A stretch of DNA of 45,088 nucleotides from Halorubrum sp. CBA1125 (GTDB lineage: Archaea; Halobacteriota; Halobacteria; Halobacteriales; Haloferacaceae), in NCBI RefSeq assembly GCF_009742825.1, contig NZ_WPCE01000005.1, positions 1-45,088 of the forward strand, written 5' to 3'. This document shows, piece after piece, positions 1-8,024 of this stretch. How positions within the stretch are numbered: the first letter of the stretch is position 1; every line of letters begins with the position of its first letter. The notes under the pieces are model-generated. The model worked only from the letters and a program-made list of their open reading frames with translations. It did no database searches and had not been told where the DNA came from. Position numbers and translations under genes: made by a program.

Positions 1-171
1 TTTTTTCTCCATCATCTTCGTCGTGACGCGGTCCATCGCGGGGAGCGCGGCGACCGCGTTCGTCCTGACCCGGCCGTCGCACTCGGGACATTGGTTCGCG
101 CTCGATTCCGTTCGGACGTCTTCGTCGAAGCCAGTTTCGTAGATGTCTCTGGTTGCCATCGTTCGTACCAT
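1..171 (-). pseudogene. TFB N-terminal fragment, runs off the left edge
   Basis: Minus-strand reading from ATG 171 gives MVRTMATRDIYETGFDEDV followed by a CPEC zinc-ribbon half, as at the start of haloarchaeal transcription factor B. After the first CxxC half (about position 62) the reading no longer follows TFB: the second CxxC is missing and Ala-rich unrelated sequence runs to the edge. About 130 bp covering this N-terminus and its upstream region resembles the second TFB remnant at 14698-15056. Seen: N-terminal match and loss of homology. Inferred: a chimeric junction left by rearrangement. A start at ATG 159 (MATRD) is also possible. Confidence 0.6.
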
Positions 172-349
172 GTTTCGGGAACTCGCCAGTACGGCGAACC
201 CCTCACCCATTGAGGGGGTAAAAAACTACACGTCAGCTACGTCAGTGACAAATGAATCAGATAAGAGACGATATGTTGAGACTTGGATCCCCTCCCCGCC
301 ACAGTACGTACATTGCCGGCTGATATCCGTTCGACCCTTGCTTCTACCA

Positions 350-384
350 GTAATTATATATCATATATGGTTCATAAGTTAGAT
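350..384 (+). promoter_or_regulatory. AT-rich promoter of the first deoxyribosyltransferase gene
   Basis: An A/T-rich stretch with TAATTATATATC at about 351-362 lies 23-34 bases before the ATG at 385. This is the usual position of an archaeal TATA box for a leaderless or near-leaderless transcript, and it supports choosing the internal start at 385 over the upstream in-frame ATG at 283. Confidence 0.5.
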
Positions 385-810
385 ATGCGAATTTACTTCG
401 CTGCACCACTATTCTGTGAGGCAGAGACAACGTACAACGAGCGTGTTTGTGGAATGCTAGAGGAGCGGGGTCACTCCGTGTTTCTCCCGCAACGTGACGG
501 CTACGAGAATCTTGACGATCTACTGGATGATCCGGACATCGATTCAGTTGATGAGGCGAAAAACGAGATCTTTCAGCTCGACCGGCGGGAGATCCTCAAC
601 GCGGATCTATTGACAGCGATCTTGGACGGCCAGGTCCCCGATGAGGGAGTCGCCGTCGAGATCGGGATTGCACACGAAAACGACATCCCCGCGATCGGGC
701 TAAAGACGGATCAACGGAACGACCCACTGAACGCGATGGTCTTTAGTCCGCTTGAGGAACTGACCGGATCCCCTGCTGAACTCGTCGAAGCCGTACAACA
801 CTACGACTGA
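385..810 (+). CDS. Nucleoside 2-deoxyribosyltransferase family protein (copy 1)
   Basis: A 141-aa protein of the nucleoside 2-deoxyribosyltransferase (NDT) fold. The family exchanges the base of a 2'-deoxynucleoside or hydrolyses the N-glycosidic bond. Visible signs: the N-terminal MRIYFAAPLF strand, D81 and D86 in AILDGQVPDEG, the probable nucleophile E92 in VAVEIGIA, and N116 in DPLNAMVF. The length fits the compact family members. It is about 70% similar by eye to the copy at 10350-10778, so they are paralogues, and differs more from 1255-1788. The start was chosen from the promoter and from alignment with the paralogue. Substrate cannot be told from sequence; the neighbours (nucleoside hydrolase, deaminases, ECF importer) favour nucleoside salvage. 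Confidence 0.85.
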   Translation: MRIYFAAPLFCEAETTYNERVCGMLEERGHSVFLPQRDGYENLDDLLDDPDIDSVDEAKNEIFQLDRREILNADLLTAILDGQVPDEGVAVEIGIAHENDIPAIGLKTDQRNDPLNAMVFSPLEELTGSPAELVEAVQHYD

Positions 811-1254
811 CGTCGTTCCAGTCTAGGTCGCGGATGTCCGACTCGGTGTGTGTGGTTCCGTCACATACTCGAACGAACCGTTCTTCCCGCCAGCGGAAGG
901 TGAACTACTCTCGATCCGCTTCTCACCGTAGCTCGGGGATTGCCGACCGATACGCCAGCGATCGGGTGGATTGGCTTCTCCGAACCAGCACACCCGACCG
1001 GAAGTGTGCACTCGCCATCGTTTGCACCCTGTTCAAGGCCGATTTCGACACTCTCGGAGACGTCGTCTATTACTGGCTGATTCGTGGCGAACAGCATTAT
1101 CGTCTGGCGCGTCGACGCGGATACGGACCCAGTAGAGATGCGGCGACCCTGCAATTCTCCGGTGAAATGCCACGTGGCATCCCAAGACAGAACTGATGAG
1201 TCAACCCGAGTGCATTCGCCCAGCTTCACTCATCAGTCCACACTTGGGACGGTA
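811..1254. other. Intergenic stretch with an inverted repeat
   Basis: No convincing gene in 444 bp. Open frames on both strands overlap each other and match nothing known to me. A perfect 10-bp inverted repeat (ACTGATGAGT at 1192-1201 and ACTCATCAGT at 1228-1237) lies 18 bases beyond the stop codon of the minus-strand gene at 1255. It could form a 3' stem-loop in that transcript or be an end of a lost element. Confidence 0.4.
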
Positions 1255-1788
1255 CTAGAGGGCGTCGAGTTCTTCGATAATGAGATCCTCCAGATCTTCG
1301 AGGGATTCGTAGAGCCGGTGGTGCTCCGCTTCCCACTCACCGCCGTAATTATCGGCCGAAACGATGGATCCACCGCTGTCCCATATGAAGTACTCGACCT
1401 GCAAGTTCACGACGAGACCTTCGTTTTCGCCTGCGGTCCGGCTATCCGTCCGGTAGCCGACAATCGGTGTTCCGATCCCGTAGGCGTATCCGATCTCTGC
1501 AGAGGTGCCGCTGTCGGGGTCCGCGCCGTCGAGGTTTGCGAGGACGACATCTGCCTCGACGATTGCTTCACAGTTCCGTTGTCCGATACCCATCGCCCAC
1601 TCGTTCAGAGCCTCGGCCCGGTCGACGCTCACGGGCTCACCCGCGAGTTCGGTGATCGAGTCATCCCCGAGGTCTGTCGGATAGATGCACTCATACCCGT
1701 TTTCTTCGAGTGACGGAATGAGTCGTTCACGGACGAATCGTTCACCTTGAGGTGTAAACACCTGTGGTCCAGCGAGGTATACCTTCAT
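1255..1788 (-). CDS. Nucleoside 2-deoxyribosyltransferase family protein (copy 3, divergent)
   Basis: A 177-aa NDT-family protein beginning MKVYLAGPQVF. The conserved pieces are D87 in VVLANLDGAD, the probable catalytic E98 in GTSAEIGYAYG, and N128 in GLVVNLQVE, near which the family contacts the nucleobase and sugar. It is longer than the other two copies and resembles more closely the NDT type common in bacteria and archaea in general. It lies alone on the minus strand between the first NDT gene and an IS110 remnant. Possible roles are deoxyribosyl transfer or hydrolysis of (deoxy)nucleosides or nucleotides; the sequence does not decide. Confidence 0.85.
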   Translation of the reverse strand: MKVYLAGPQVFTPQGERFVRERLIPSLEENGYECIYPTDLGDDSITELAGEPVSVDRAEALNEWAMGIGQRNCEAIVEADVVLANLDGADPDSGTSAEIGYAYGIGTPIVGYRTDSRTAGENEGLVVNLQVEYFIWDSGGSIVSADNYGGEWEAEHHRLYESLEDLEDLIIEELDAL

Positions 1789-1977
1789 CGTGATACGCTA
1801 CGTCTAGACGCACCGACATAGGTGTTTTGCTGAGAAGGGCTCTTATGGGATGGAAGCCTGGTAAGTCTCCCACGTGCGTGAAGAGGTACTGGGGTAGTCA
1901 AAGGCCGATGATTCAACAGCGTCTTAGAAGGCGTGGCTTTGATTGGCCTACCTGCCAAGGACGCACTCTCATGGGAG

Positions 1978-2008
1978 GCCGCCCGGATGCCGCCAGCATC
2001 CAGGCGGC
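1978..2008 (+). other. Strong stem-loop upstream of the IS110 remnant
   Basis: GCCGCC (1978-1983) pairs with GGCGGC (2003-2008) and GGATGC (1985-1990) with GCATCC (1996-2001), with one C-A mismatch and a 5-base loop: a 12-bp stem. It lies about 85 bases before the ATG of the IS110-like recombinase remnant at 2091. In IS110-group elements the long noncoding left end encodes the bridge RNA that specifies donor and target. Whether this stem-loop belongs to such an RNA is inference. Confidence 0.3.
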
Positions 2009-2090
2009 GAACGCGAATAGGTGTAGCTTCCTTCACGCACAAATCGCTCCACAGGAACCAGGTACCACCTCGGAATCAGCCTTCATAAAG

Positions 2091-2456
2091 ATGACTCGTC
2101 ACGTCGCTGCTTTGGACGACGATGCCGAGGTTGTCGAAGAGTATGCCGGAGCCAAAGCGGCGCTCGAAGTAACCAGCAACTACTACACGATCTACGACAT
2201 CCTCGACGAACACCTCGACGTGGTTGCCGCAGATCCAACCCAAACTCAAGCGGTCGGCTAGGCTGAGGTGAAAAACGACCGACTCGACGCGGAGTTGCGC
2301 GAACAACTTCGCCGAGCCGGCATGATCGCTGAGAGTTGCGTCCCGTCCGAAGAACTCCGACAACGCCGCGCACTCGTGCACGGCCGGGAGTGGTTGGTCG
2401 AGAAGGGCACGGACTTCAAAAATGAAGACCACCCCCTGCTGGACAAAACCTATATA
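2091..2456 (+). pseudogene. IS110-family transposase, N-terminal remnant
   Basis: The frame reads MTRHVAALDDDAEVVEEYAG, then VTSNYYTIYDILDEHLDV and, after an in-frame TAG at 2259-2261, AEVKNDRLDAELREQL. This order matches the N-terminal half of haloarchaeal IS110 (DEDD) recombinases. The initial D-containing segment and about 15 residues after EVVEE are absent, one codon has become a stop, and similarity ends near 2456, so the Tnp20 half with the catalytic serine is gone. It ends just ahead of the nucleoside hydrolase promoter. Clearly non-functional. Confidence 0.75.
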
Positions 2457-2521
2457 CATGATCGGTTGGCCGAAATCCTTCAGGAAAATAGTTTTAATCC
2501 TCGTTATCAGTGTGGTCTGTA

Positions 2522-3445
2522 GTGACCAGAAAGATTCTTTTCGACACCGATCCAGGGTGTGACGACGCGTCCGCGCTCTCGCTCGCACTGGCGAGTGACG
2601 AACTCGAGGTCGTCGGCGTGACCACCGTTGCAGGGAATACGACGATCGAGAATACCACCCGGAACGCGCTGTCCGTGTTGGAATTGCACGATCGAACTGA
2701 CGTTCCAGTCGCCCGTGGTTGTGCCGCGCCGCTCTGGCGCCCACTCGAGACAGCGGAACACGTGCACGGTTCATCCGGCATCACCGGTTCACCACCGGTT
2801 CCCGACGTCGAAACGATCGATACGAGCGGGACCAGGTTCATGCTCGAACAAGTTTACGAGCACGGCGATGAACTGACGATCGTTGCCGTCGGTCCGTTGA
2901 CGAACGTCGCTACAGCGATCGCGATCGAACCGGATCTCCCCGAGTTGATCGACGAGATCGCCATTATGGGGGGTGCTGCTCTCTGTCCTGGGAACTCGAC
3001 GCCGGAGGCAGAATTCAACTTCTATGTCGATCCCGAAGCTGCCCAGCGTGTCGTTAGGGACGGGAATCCGCGTCTAATCGGACTGGACGTCACCCAGGAC
3101 GCAACATTGACGGCCGAGTTCGTCGAAGAACTCGCGGAACGGGATGACCCACATCGCACGCTGGCCGCATGGTTCGGCTACTCGGAGGTCGACGCGATCC
3201 GCGAGGGGGAGCTTTCTGGGGAACAGGTTGTCCACGACGTGACCGTGATAATCGACCTCATTGACGACATCCTCGAATACCGTCGGTTCCCCGTGAATGT
3301 CGGCACCGACGATGGGGACTTCCGCGGTGCCGTGGTCTGTGACGTGAACGACGTCACCGGAACCCCGCCAACGGCGAACGTCGCACTGGAGGTCAACGTT
3401 CCCGCCTTCCGGAACCGGATCGCGGAGCTGATCGAGAAACTATGA
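2522..3445 (+). CDS. Nucleoside hydrolase (IUNH family)
   Basis: A 307-aa inosine-uridine preferring nucleoside hydrolase homologue. It hydrolyses the N-glycosidic bond of (ribo)nucleosides to free base and ribose. The hallmark calcium-site motif DTDPGCDDA is at residues 8-16; TVAGN (about 36-40), an HGSSG segment, NFYVDPEAA and the late VVHDVT motif follow in family order. The GTG at 2522 is preferred because it places the motif at the usual distance from the start; a GTG at 2510 is also in frame. A TATA-like TTTTAAT lies at about 2491-2497. The stop overlaps the adenine deaminase start (ATGA), so the two are almost certainly cotranscribed and translationally coupled. Base preference is unknown. 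Confidence 0.9.
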   Translation: MTRKILFDTDPGCDDASALSLALASDELEVVGVTTVAGNTTIENTTRNALSVLELHDRTDVPVARGCAAPLWRPLETAEHVHGSSGITGSPPVPDVETIDTSGTRFMLEQVYEHGDELTIVAVGPLTNVATAIAIEPDLPELIDEIAIMGGAALCPGNSTPEAEFNFYVDPEAAQRVVRDGNPRLIGLDVTQDATLTAEFVEELAERDDPHRTLAAWFGYSEVDAIREGELSGEQVVHDVTVIIDLIDDILEYRRFPVNVGTDDGDFRGAVVCDVNDVTGTPPTANVALEVNVPAFRNRIAELIEKL

Positions 3446-5121
3446 GTTCCCAGACCCCTGTCGACCTCGTCGTTCGTGGAACAGTTGTAAACGTTCTCAC
3501 GGGGAGCCTGGAGGACCGATACGTGGCGGTAGACGGCGGTGAAATCGTGGGGTTCGGTGATAGGCCTGCACGGGAGCGGTACGAGGCGGCGTATCTGGCG
3601 CCGGGACTGATCAACTCCCACATGCACATCGAGTCGACGATGCTCTCGCTGCCACGGTACGGCGAGGCAGTCATCCCGCACGGCGTCACCGGGATCGTCG
3701 CCGATCCCCACGAAATCGGCAACGTTCTCGGCGTGGACGGCGTTCGTCAGTTGACAGTACACGCCGATCACACGCCGCTCCGTGTTCGATTCACCGTCCC
3801 GTCGTCGGTGCCGGCGTCGGACCTTCAGGATACGGGTGCGACTATCGACCCGGCAGACGTAGAACGGTTGCTCGCGACCGACCGGATCGTCGGTCTCGCC
3901 GAGGTGATGGACATCGAGGGTGTGGTCGCCGACGATGCAGCGGTTCACGCGAAGATCGAGGCGACCCGCAAACGAGGATTGACCGTCGACGGTCACATGC
4001 CTCGAGTCACGGGGAACCGCCTGCAGATGGCGGCCCGGTTTCTCGATACCGATCACGAGAGCCGGGCGCTCTCGGAGGCACGCGAGAAGGTGGAAGCGGG
4101 AATCAAGATCCAACTCCGTCAGGGATCCTCGAGCGAGAACCTTGAGGAGCTCCTCCCGCTCGTCGACGAGGTCGACTCCCGCCGACTCATGCTGTGTACG
4201 GACAACTTCTACATTAACGACCTGCAAGAACACGGCGGGATCGACGAATCCGTCCGGATGATGATAGAATACGGCGTCGATCCCGTCGAAGCGGTGCAAC
4301 TCGCTACGATCAACGTCGCCGAGACCTACGGGTTGCCCTACGGGCGGATAGCCCCCGGTGCGCCGGCTGACATTGTACTCCTCGACGATCTCGAGACGTG
4401 GGATGTGGACGCCGTCATGGTCGACGGAGTGATCGATCCGGTCGCCGATGTCACCGATCCGCCGCGTTATGAACTCGATCACAACACGGTTGATGTCGAC
4501 CGGTTAGATCCTTCCGACTTTGCGTACCCTGCTCCCCACGACGGTCCCTGCAGGATCCGTGCAATCGATCATACCGGCGAGATCCCGACAGAACGTGTCG
4601 AAACGGTGCCTGTGGCGGACCGCGTGCTCGCCCCAAACCCGGAGGAGGATCTACTTCCGGTTGCCGTTGTTGAGCGCCACGGGAAAGGCGGCGGGATCGG
4701 TAAAGGGTTCGTTCACGGCTTCGCACTCGAGCGTGGAGCTCTGGCGAGTACGATCGCCCACGACGCTCACAACCTCGTCGTCGTGGGAGCCAGTCACCGG
4801 GCGATGGCGGAAGCGGCGAACGAACTCCGTGATGTCGGTGGGGGCCTCACCGCGTTCGATCCCGAGAACGGTACGACAACCCTGCCGCTGCCGGTTGCCG
4901 GCCTGATCTCCGAACGCCCTGTTTCCGTAGTGGCGGAACAGTTCAAAGCCGTGCAGACTGCTACGCGCGAACTCGGTACCGAACTAGCTGGCGGTATCAT
5001 GGAACTGGACACCCTGACACTGGAGGTGATCCCGGAACTCAGAATAACGAACCACGGGCTGGTTGATGTCGAACAGATGGAACTCGTCGACCTCCTCGTC
5101 GCCGGCAGCGACGAAGAATGA
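3442..5121 (+). CDS. ade: Adenine deaminase
   Basis: A 559-aa amidohydrolase of the adenine deaminase (Ade) family, converting adenine to hypoxanthine and ammonia with a metal-dependent centre. Visible: the HxH motif in INSHMHIEST, ADPHEIGNVLG, LAEVMDIEGV, VDGHMPRVTG, TDHESRALSEA, and the strand-8 motif as LCTDNFY. The usual Ade text there is CTDD, so the second Asp is Asn here; the first, the likely metal ligand, is kept. The C-terminal Ade domain (HGKGGGIGKGFVHGFAL, about 412-428) is complete and the length is normal. It overlaps the nucleoside hydrolase by 4 bases, giving a logical route: adenosine to adenine to hypoxanthine. Confidence 0.93.
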   Translation: MSSQTPVDLVVRGTVVNVLTGSLEDRYVAVDGGEIVGFGDRPARERYEAAYLAPGLINSHMHIESTMLSLPRYGEAVIPHGVTGIVADPHEIGNVLGVDGVRQLTVHADHTPLRVRFTVPSSVPASDLQDTGATIDPADVERLLATDRIVGLAEVMDIEGVVADDAAVHAKIEATRKRGLTVDGHMPRVTGNRLQMAARFLDTDHESRALSEAREKVEAGIKIQLRQGSSSENLEELLPLVDEVDSRRLMLCTDNFYINDLQEHGGIDESVRMMIEYGVDPVEAVQLATINVAETYGLPYGRIAPGAPADIVLLDDLETWDVDAVMVDGVIDPVADVTDPPRYELDHNTVDVDRLDPSDFAYPAPHDGPCRIRAIDHTGEIPTERVETVPVADRVLAPNPEEDLLPVAVVERHGKGGGIGKGFVHGFALERGALASTIAHDAHNLVVVGASHRAMAEAANELRDVGGGLTAFDPENGTTTLPLPVAGLISERPVSVVAEQFKAVQTATRELGTELAGGIMELDTLTLEVIPELRITNHGLVDVEQMELVDLLVAGSDEE

Positions 5122-5346
5122 CTCCGGACGTCGCCCGTCTTCGGCGTAGAGCGCCACCTGCGCCGGAACGCGGACGAACCTTCGACAGTCGACAGCGTCC
5201 GAATTCCCGCGACGGTTTCCGATGTCCGCGTCGGCGAGGGTTTAGACTCTCACAAAGACGTGGTGTTGGCAGCCTCTCACGTCTTGGTTCACGACGATCC
5301 TATACCGAACTGTCGTTTCGCTGCCGAGGTAACCACAACAGTTTGA
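5122..5346 (+). pseudogene. In-frame open stretch after the ade stop codon
   Basis: Directly after the TGA of ade the same frame stays open for 74 codons to TGA 5344-5346. It reads like a haloarchaeal protein, for example RHLRRNADEPSTVDSVRI and VLAASHVLVHDDPIPNC, with acidic composition. There is no good start codon near its beginning. It may be the tail of a decayed gene or a former extension; I do not recognise the family. Confidence 0.25.
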
Positions 5347-5361
5347 CGAGAGGCCCATCCA

Positions 5362-6567
5362 ATGAACCCTCCTGACCAGATATCCAAGGCTTCGATCCGG
5401 CGCTGGCTCGCGTTGGTAGGCTTGCTCGTGGCGGCCGTGAATCTCCGGCCGGCGATCGCCTCGATTCCGCCACTTCTCGAGTTACTCAGAGCTGAACTCC
5501 AGCTGAGCTACAGCGTTGTCAGTCTGCTTACGACGATTCCCGTCTTCTGCATGGGGCTCTTCGCGTTCGTAACGCCGTCACTGATCGATCGGTACGGACG
5601 CGGACACACCTTGATTTGGGCCGTCGTCGCGATCGGTCTCGCGACCGTAGCCAGGATCGGGAGTCACAGCGTGGTCGTTCTCTTTGGAACGACCGTGCTG
5701 GTCGGGATCGCGATCGCGATCACACAGACGATCCTTCCCTCGCTAGTCAAAATCTACTTCCCGTCACGCGTCGCGCTGGCGACCGGTGCGTATACAGTCA
5801 GTCTCACCGTCGGCGCGATCCTGGCGGCCGGGTTAACCGCCCCCTTATACGTACTGTTCGACTCGTGGCCGCTATCACTCGCTGTGTGGGGGATACTCGC
5901 GTTCGTTGCCGTTCCGGGATTGATCCCGCTCGTACGTGACGACTCGTCGGAGCCTGATCGCTCACCTCCTGACGCCTCGAAGAGTGGGCCGATCCCGTGG
6001 CGGAACCCGCTGGCGTGGATCTTGATGCTCTTTTTTGCGATCAGTTCGACGATATTCTACTCAGGGTTGACGTGGCTGTCGGCTCGATACGTCGCGCTCG
6101 GGTGGGATGAAGCGACAGCCGGACTGTTACTGACCGCCTTCATGGTCGCGCAATTAGGAGGGATGGCACTCGTTTCTGCATACGGAGATAAATCGATCGA
6201 CCGCCGGCCGTGGCACGCACTCATGATCGCGATAGTCGTGATCAGTACTGGCGGCGTCGCGTTCACGCCGCTGTCGTATCCTTGGATCTGGGCGACGTTG
6301 CTCGGTGTCGGCACCGGCGGTCTGTTTACGCTCTCGCTCACGCTACCGATCGATTTCGCGACGGGAGAGAACGCTACCGATCGTCTATCGTCGATGGTGA
6401 TGGGAGGCGGCTACATGCTCGCGGCTGTCGGGCCGTTCGTGACCGGGGGAATCCGTGACCTATTCGGCAGCTACGTCCCTGCGTTCGTCGGACTCACAAT
6501 TCTGGGTGTCGTCCTCACAGTCTGTGCGGTCCGACTCTCCCCTCGCAGTTACGGAACGATCTCCTGA
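5362..6567 (+). CDS. MFS transporter, CynX/NimT-like
   Basis: A 401-aa major facilitator protein with about 12 hydrophobic segments and a hydrophilic central loop around residues 194-212 (DDSSEPDRSPPDASKSGP). The N-terminal VNLRPAIASIPPLLELL is the signature of the CynX/NimT branch of MFS, whose characterised members move cyanate or nitroimidazoles. The loop-2 motif is DRYGRGHTL. It follows adenine deaminase by 240 bp on the same strand and sits amid nucleoside genes, so a role in nucleobase or nucleoside movement is a reasonable inference, but neither substrate nor direction can be read from the sequence. Confidence 0.8.
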   Translation: MNPPDQISKASIRRWLALVGLLVAAVNLRPAIASIPPLLELLRAELQLSYSVVSLLTTIPVFCMGLFAFVTPSLIDRYGRGHTLIWAVVAIGLATVARIGSHSVVVLFGTTVLVGIAIAITQTILPSLVKIYFPSRVALATGAYTVSLTVGAILAAGLTAPLYVLFDSWPLSLAVWGILAFVAVPGLIPLVRDDSSEPDRSPPDASKSGPIPWRNPLAWILMLFFAISSTIFYSGLTWLSARYVALGWDEATAGLLLTAFMVAQLGGMALVSAYGDKSIDRRPWHALMIAIVVISTGGVAFTPLSYPWIWATLLGVGTGGLFTLSLTLPIDFATGENATDRLSSMVMGGGYMLAAVGPFVTGGIRDLFGSYVPAFVGLTILGVVLTVCAVRLSPRSYGTIS

Positions 6568-6731
6568 GGGACAACTGCTGTGCCCTACCCTACGATCTTC
6601 GACGGTCGTGTTGACAGATGTTAGGAAGCAGTTCGATCGGACTGTCGATAGGTGCCGTCGATGTCGAGTTTGGTTACACATGGACCCGTTTCCGTGGACG
6701 CCGATGTCTTCGATCAGAAATAAGAACTCTC

Positions 6732-6944
6732 TGCTCTGTTGAATCCGCAGAAGGCGTGCGAATCGGGTCACTCTGTACTCGGTTCAGGAGCGCTGTCGAG
6801 AGAATTTTGAGAAGGAATCTTGGCAGACAGGGAGAGAGATCGAAATCACCGAGTGAGTCGATCTAACACATCGACGACGAAGAGTGGAATAACCGCTCCT
6901 TCAGATACTGTGATCCCCGTGCAGTCATCAGATTCAACAGAGCA
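6732..6944. mobile_element. MITE-like element with 14-bp inverted repeats and 8-bp target duplication
   Basis: TGCTCTGTTGAATC at 6732-6745 and its exact complement GATTCAACAGAGCA at 6931-6944 bound 213 bp, and GAACTCTC stands immediately outside both ends (6724-6731 and 6945-6952) as a perfect 8-bp direct repeat. No reading frame inside looks like a transposase. Identical outer sequence bounds a second element at 15196-15405, although the interiors differ. An 8-bp duplication fits movement by an IS6-type transposase supplied elsewhere; the family assignment is inference. This element accounts for much of the 6568-7178 gene-free gap; the rest shows only the promoter region of the next gene. 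Confidence 0.8.
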
Positions 6945-7178
6945 GAACTCTCTGGACTCGATCTTCATATTTTCGGGGATATACTCCCTCCATCCGCGAA
7001 TCTACAAATTCACGAACTAGCAGACCTGCTACTATTGACACTAACACCCAGAGAACGTAGTATACTCCAAGTGGTAATACCGCTCCGATAACGGATAGAC
7101 TTCCGTTTAGCGATATTCACTGACAAAAAAAGTCCGATCCCCACAAATCTTATGTCCCACTATAGCGCTTGATAGTGT

Positions 7179-8024
7179 ATGTCAGCCAGGGACATCGATA
7201 TAAACAAATTCATCAAAGAATCCACGGAAGGCGAGAGTGGTATACTACAGTATAAGCCCGGAGACACCTTGGTCCATAATCTGAACCCCGTTACGAAAAT
7301 TGTCGTTGCGACCGGCCTCATCATCGGAGTGTGGATGTATCCCAACTTCGTCGCACCGGCGGTGATATTCGGGATCCTACTCGGAATCGTGTTCGCGTCC
7401 CGCCTGTACAGGAACATCCTTCCTGTGCTCGTGGTTGTCGGGGCTCCGCTCTTGTTCATGATGTTCACCATTCACGGCCTGTTCTATCCGGGGAACATGA
7501 CACCATACTACACGATTAGTCCAGTTCCTGTTATCGAGTCAATAACAATCTACGAGGAGGGTCTCCTCTTCGCCGCGATGTTCTTCTTCCGTATTATGGT
7601 GTTACTGACGGCGCTGCTGTTGGCGATCGTCTCGACGCACCCGCGGGAGTTCGGCGTCGCGTTCACGGAGAAGGGTATGCCGCCGAAACTGGCCTACGTC
7701 TTCCTCGCGGCACTCCAACTGGTTCCCGATATGCGTCGCCAAGCGAACAGTATCATGGAGGCCCAACAGTCGCGCGGGCTCGACATCCACGCCAACGTTT
7801 GGCAGCGGCTCAAGGCGTTCTTCGCGCTTATGACACCGTTGATCATCGGGACGCTCATTTCGGCCGAAACGCGCGCCCTAGCGTTGGAATCACGTGGATT
7901 CGGACGGACAAAAACGCCGACCTCGTTGTTCGAGACGACTGAAACGACAGTTGACTACATGCTTCAGGCGTGTACCGTCGTTGGAGTTATCGCTGCTGTC
8001 GGCTGGAGGGTGTTCCTCGCATGA
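7179..8024 (+). CDS. ECF transporter transmembrane component (EcfT)
   Basis: A 281-aa integral membrane protein with about six hydrophobic segments and the cytoplasmic coupling helices of EcfT/CbiQ proteins: the two family Xaa-Arg-Gly motifs appear as QQSRGLD (about residue 197) and LESRGFG (about 237). EcfT joins the S component to the ATPases in energy-coupling factor importers. A TATA-like TCTTATG lies about 30 bases before the ATG. Its TGA overlaps the ATG of the ATPase gene (ATGA), showing coupled translation. A long N-terminal tail precedes the first helix. The substrate-binding partner is probably the S component at 13967-14620. Confidence 0.9.
   Translation: MSARDIDINKFIKESTEGESGILQYKPGDTLVHNLNPVTKIVVATGLIIGVWMYPNFVAPAVIFGILLGIVFASRLYRNILPVLVVVGAPLLFMMFTIHGLFYPGNMTPYYTISPVPVIESITIYEEGLLFAAMFFFRIMVLLTALLLAIVSTHPREFGVAFTEKGMPPKLAYVFLAALQLVPDMRRQANSIMEAQQSRGLDIHANVWQRLKAFFALMTPLIIGTLISAETRALALESRGFGRTKTPTSLFETTETTVDYMLQACTVVGVIAAVGWRVFLA

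Noticed and set aside
834-1229. Overlapping open frames on both strands
   Set aside because: Neither resembles a known protein or has a start context; they overlap each other fully.
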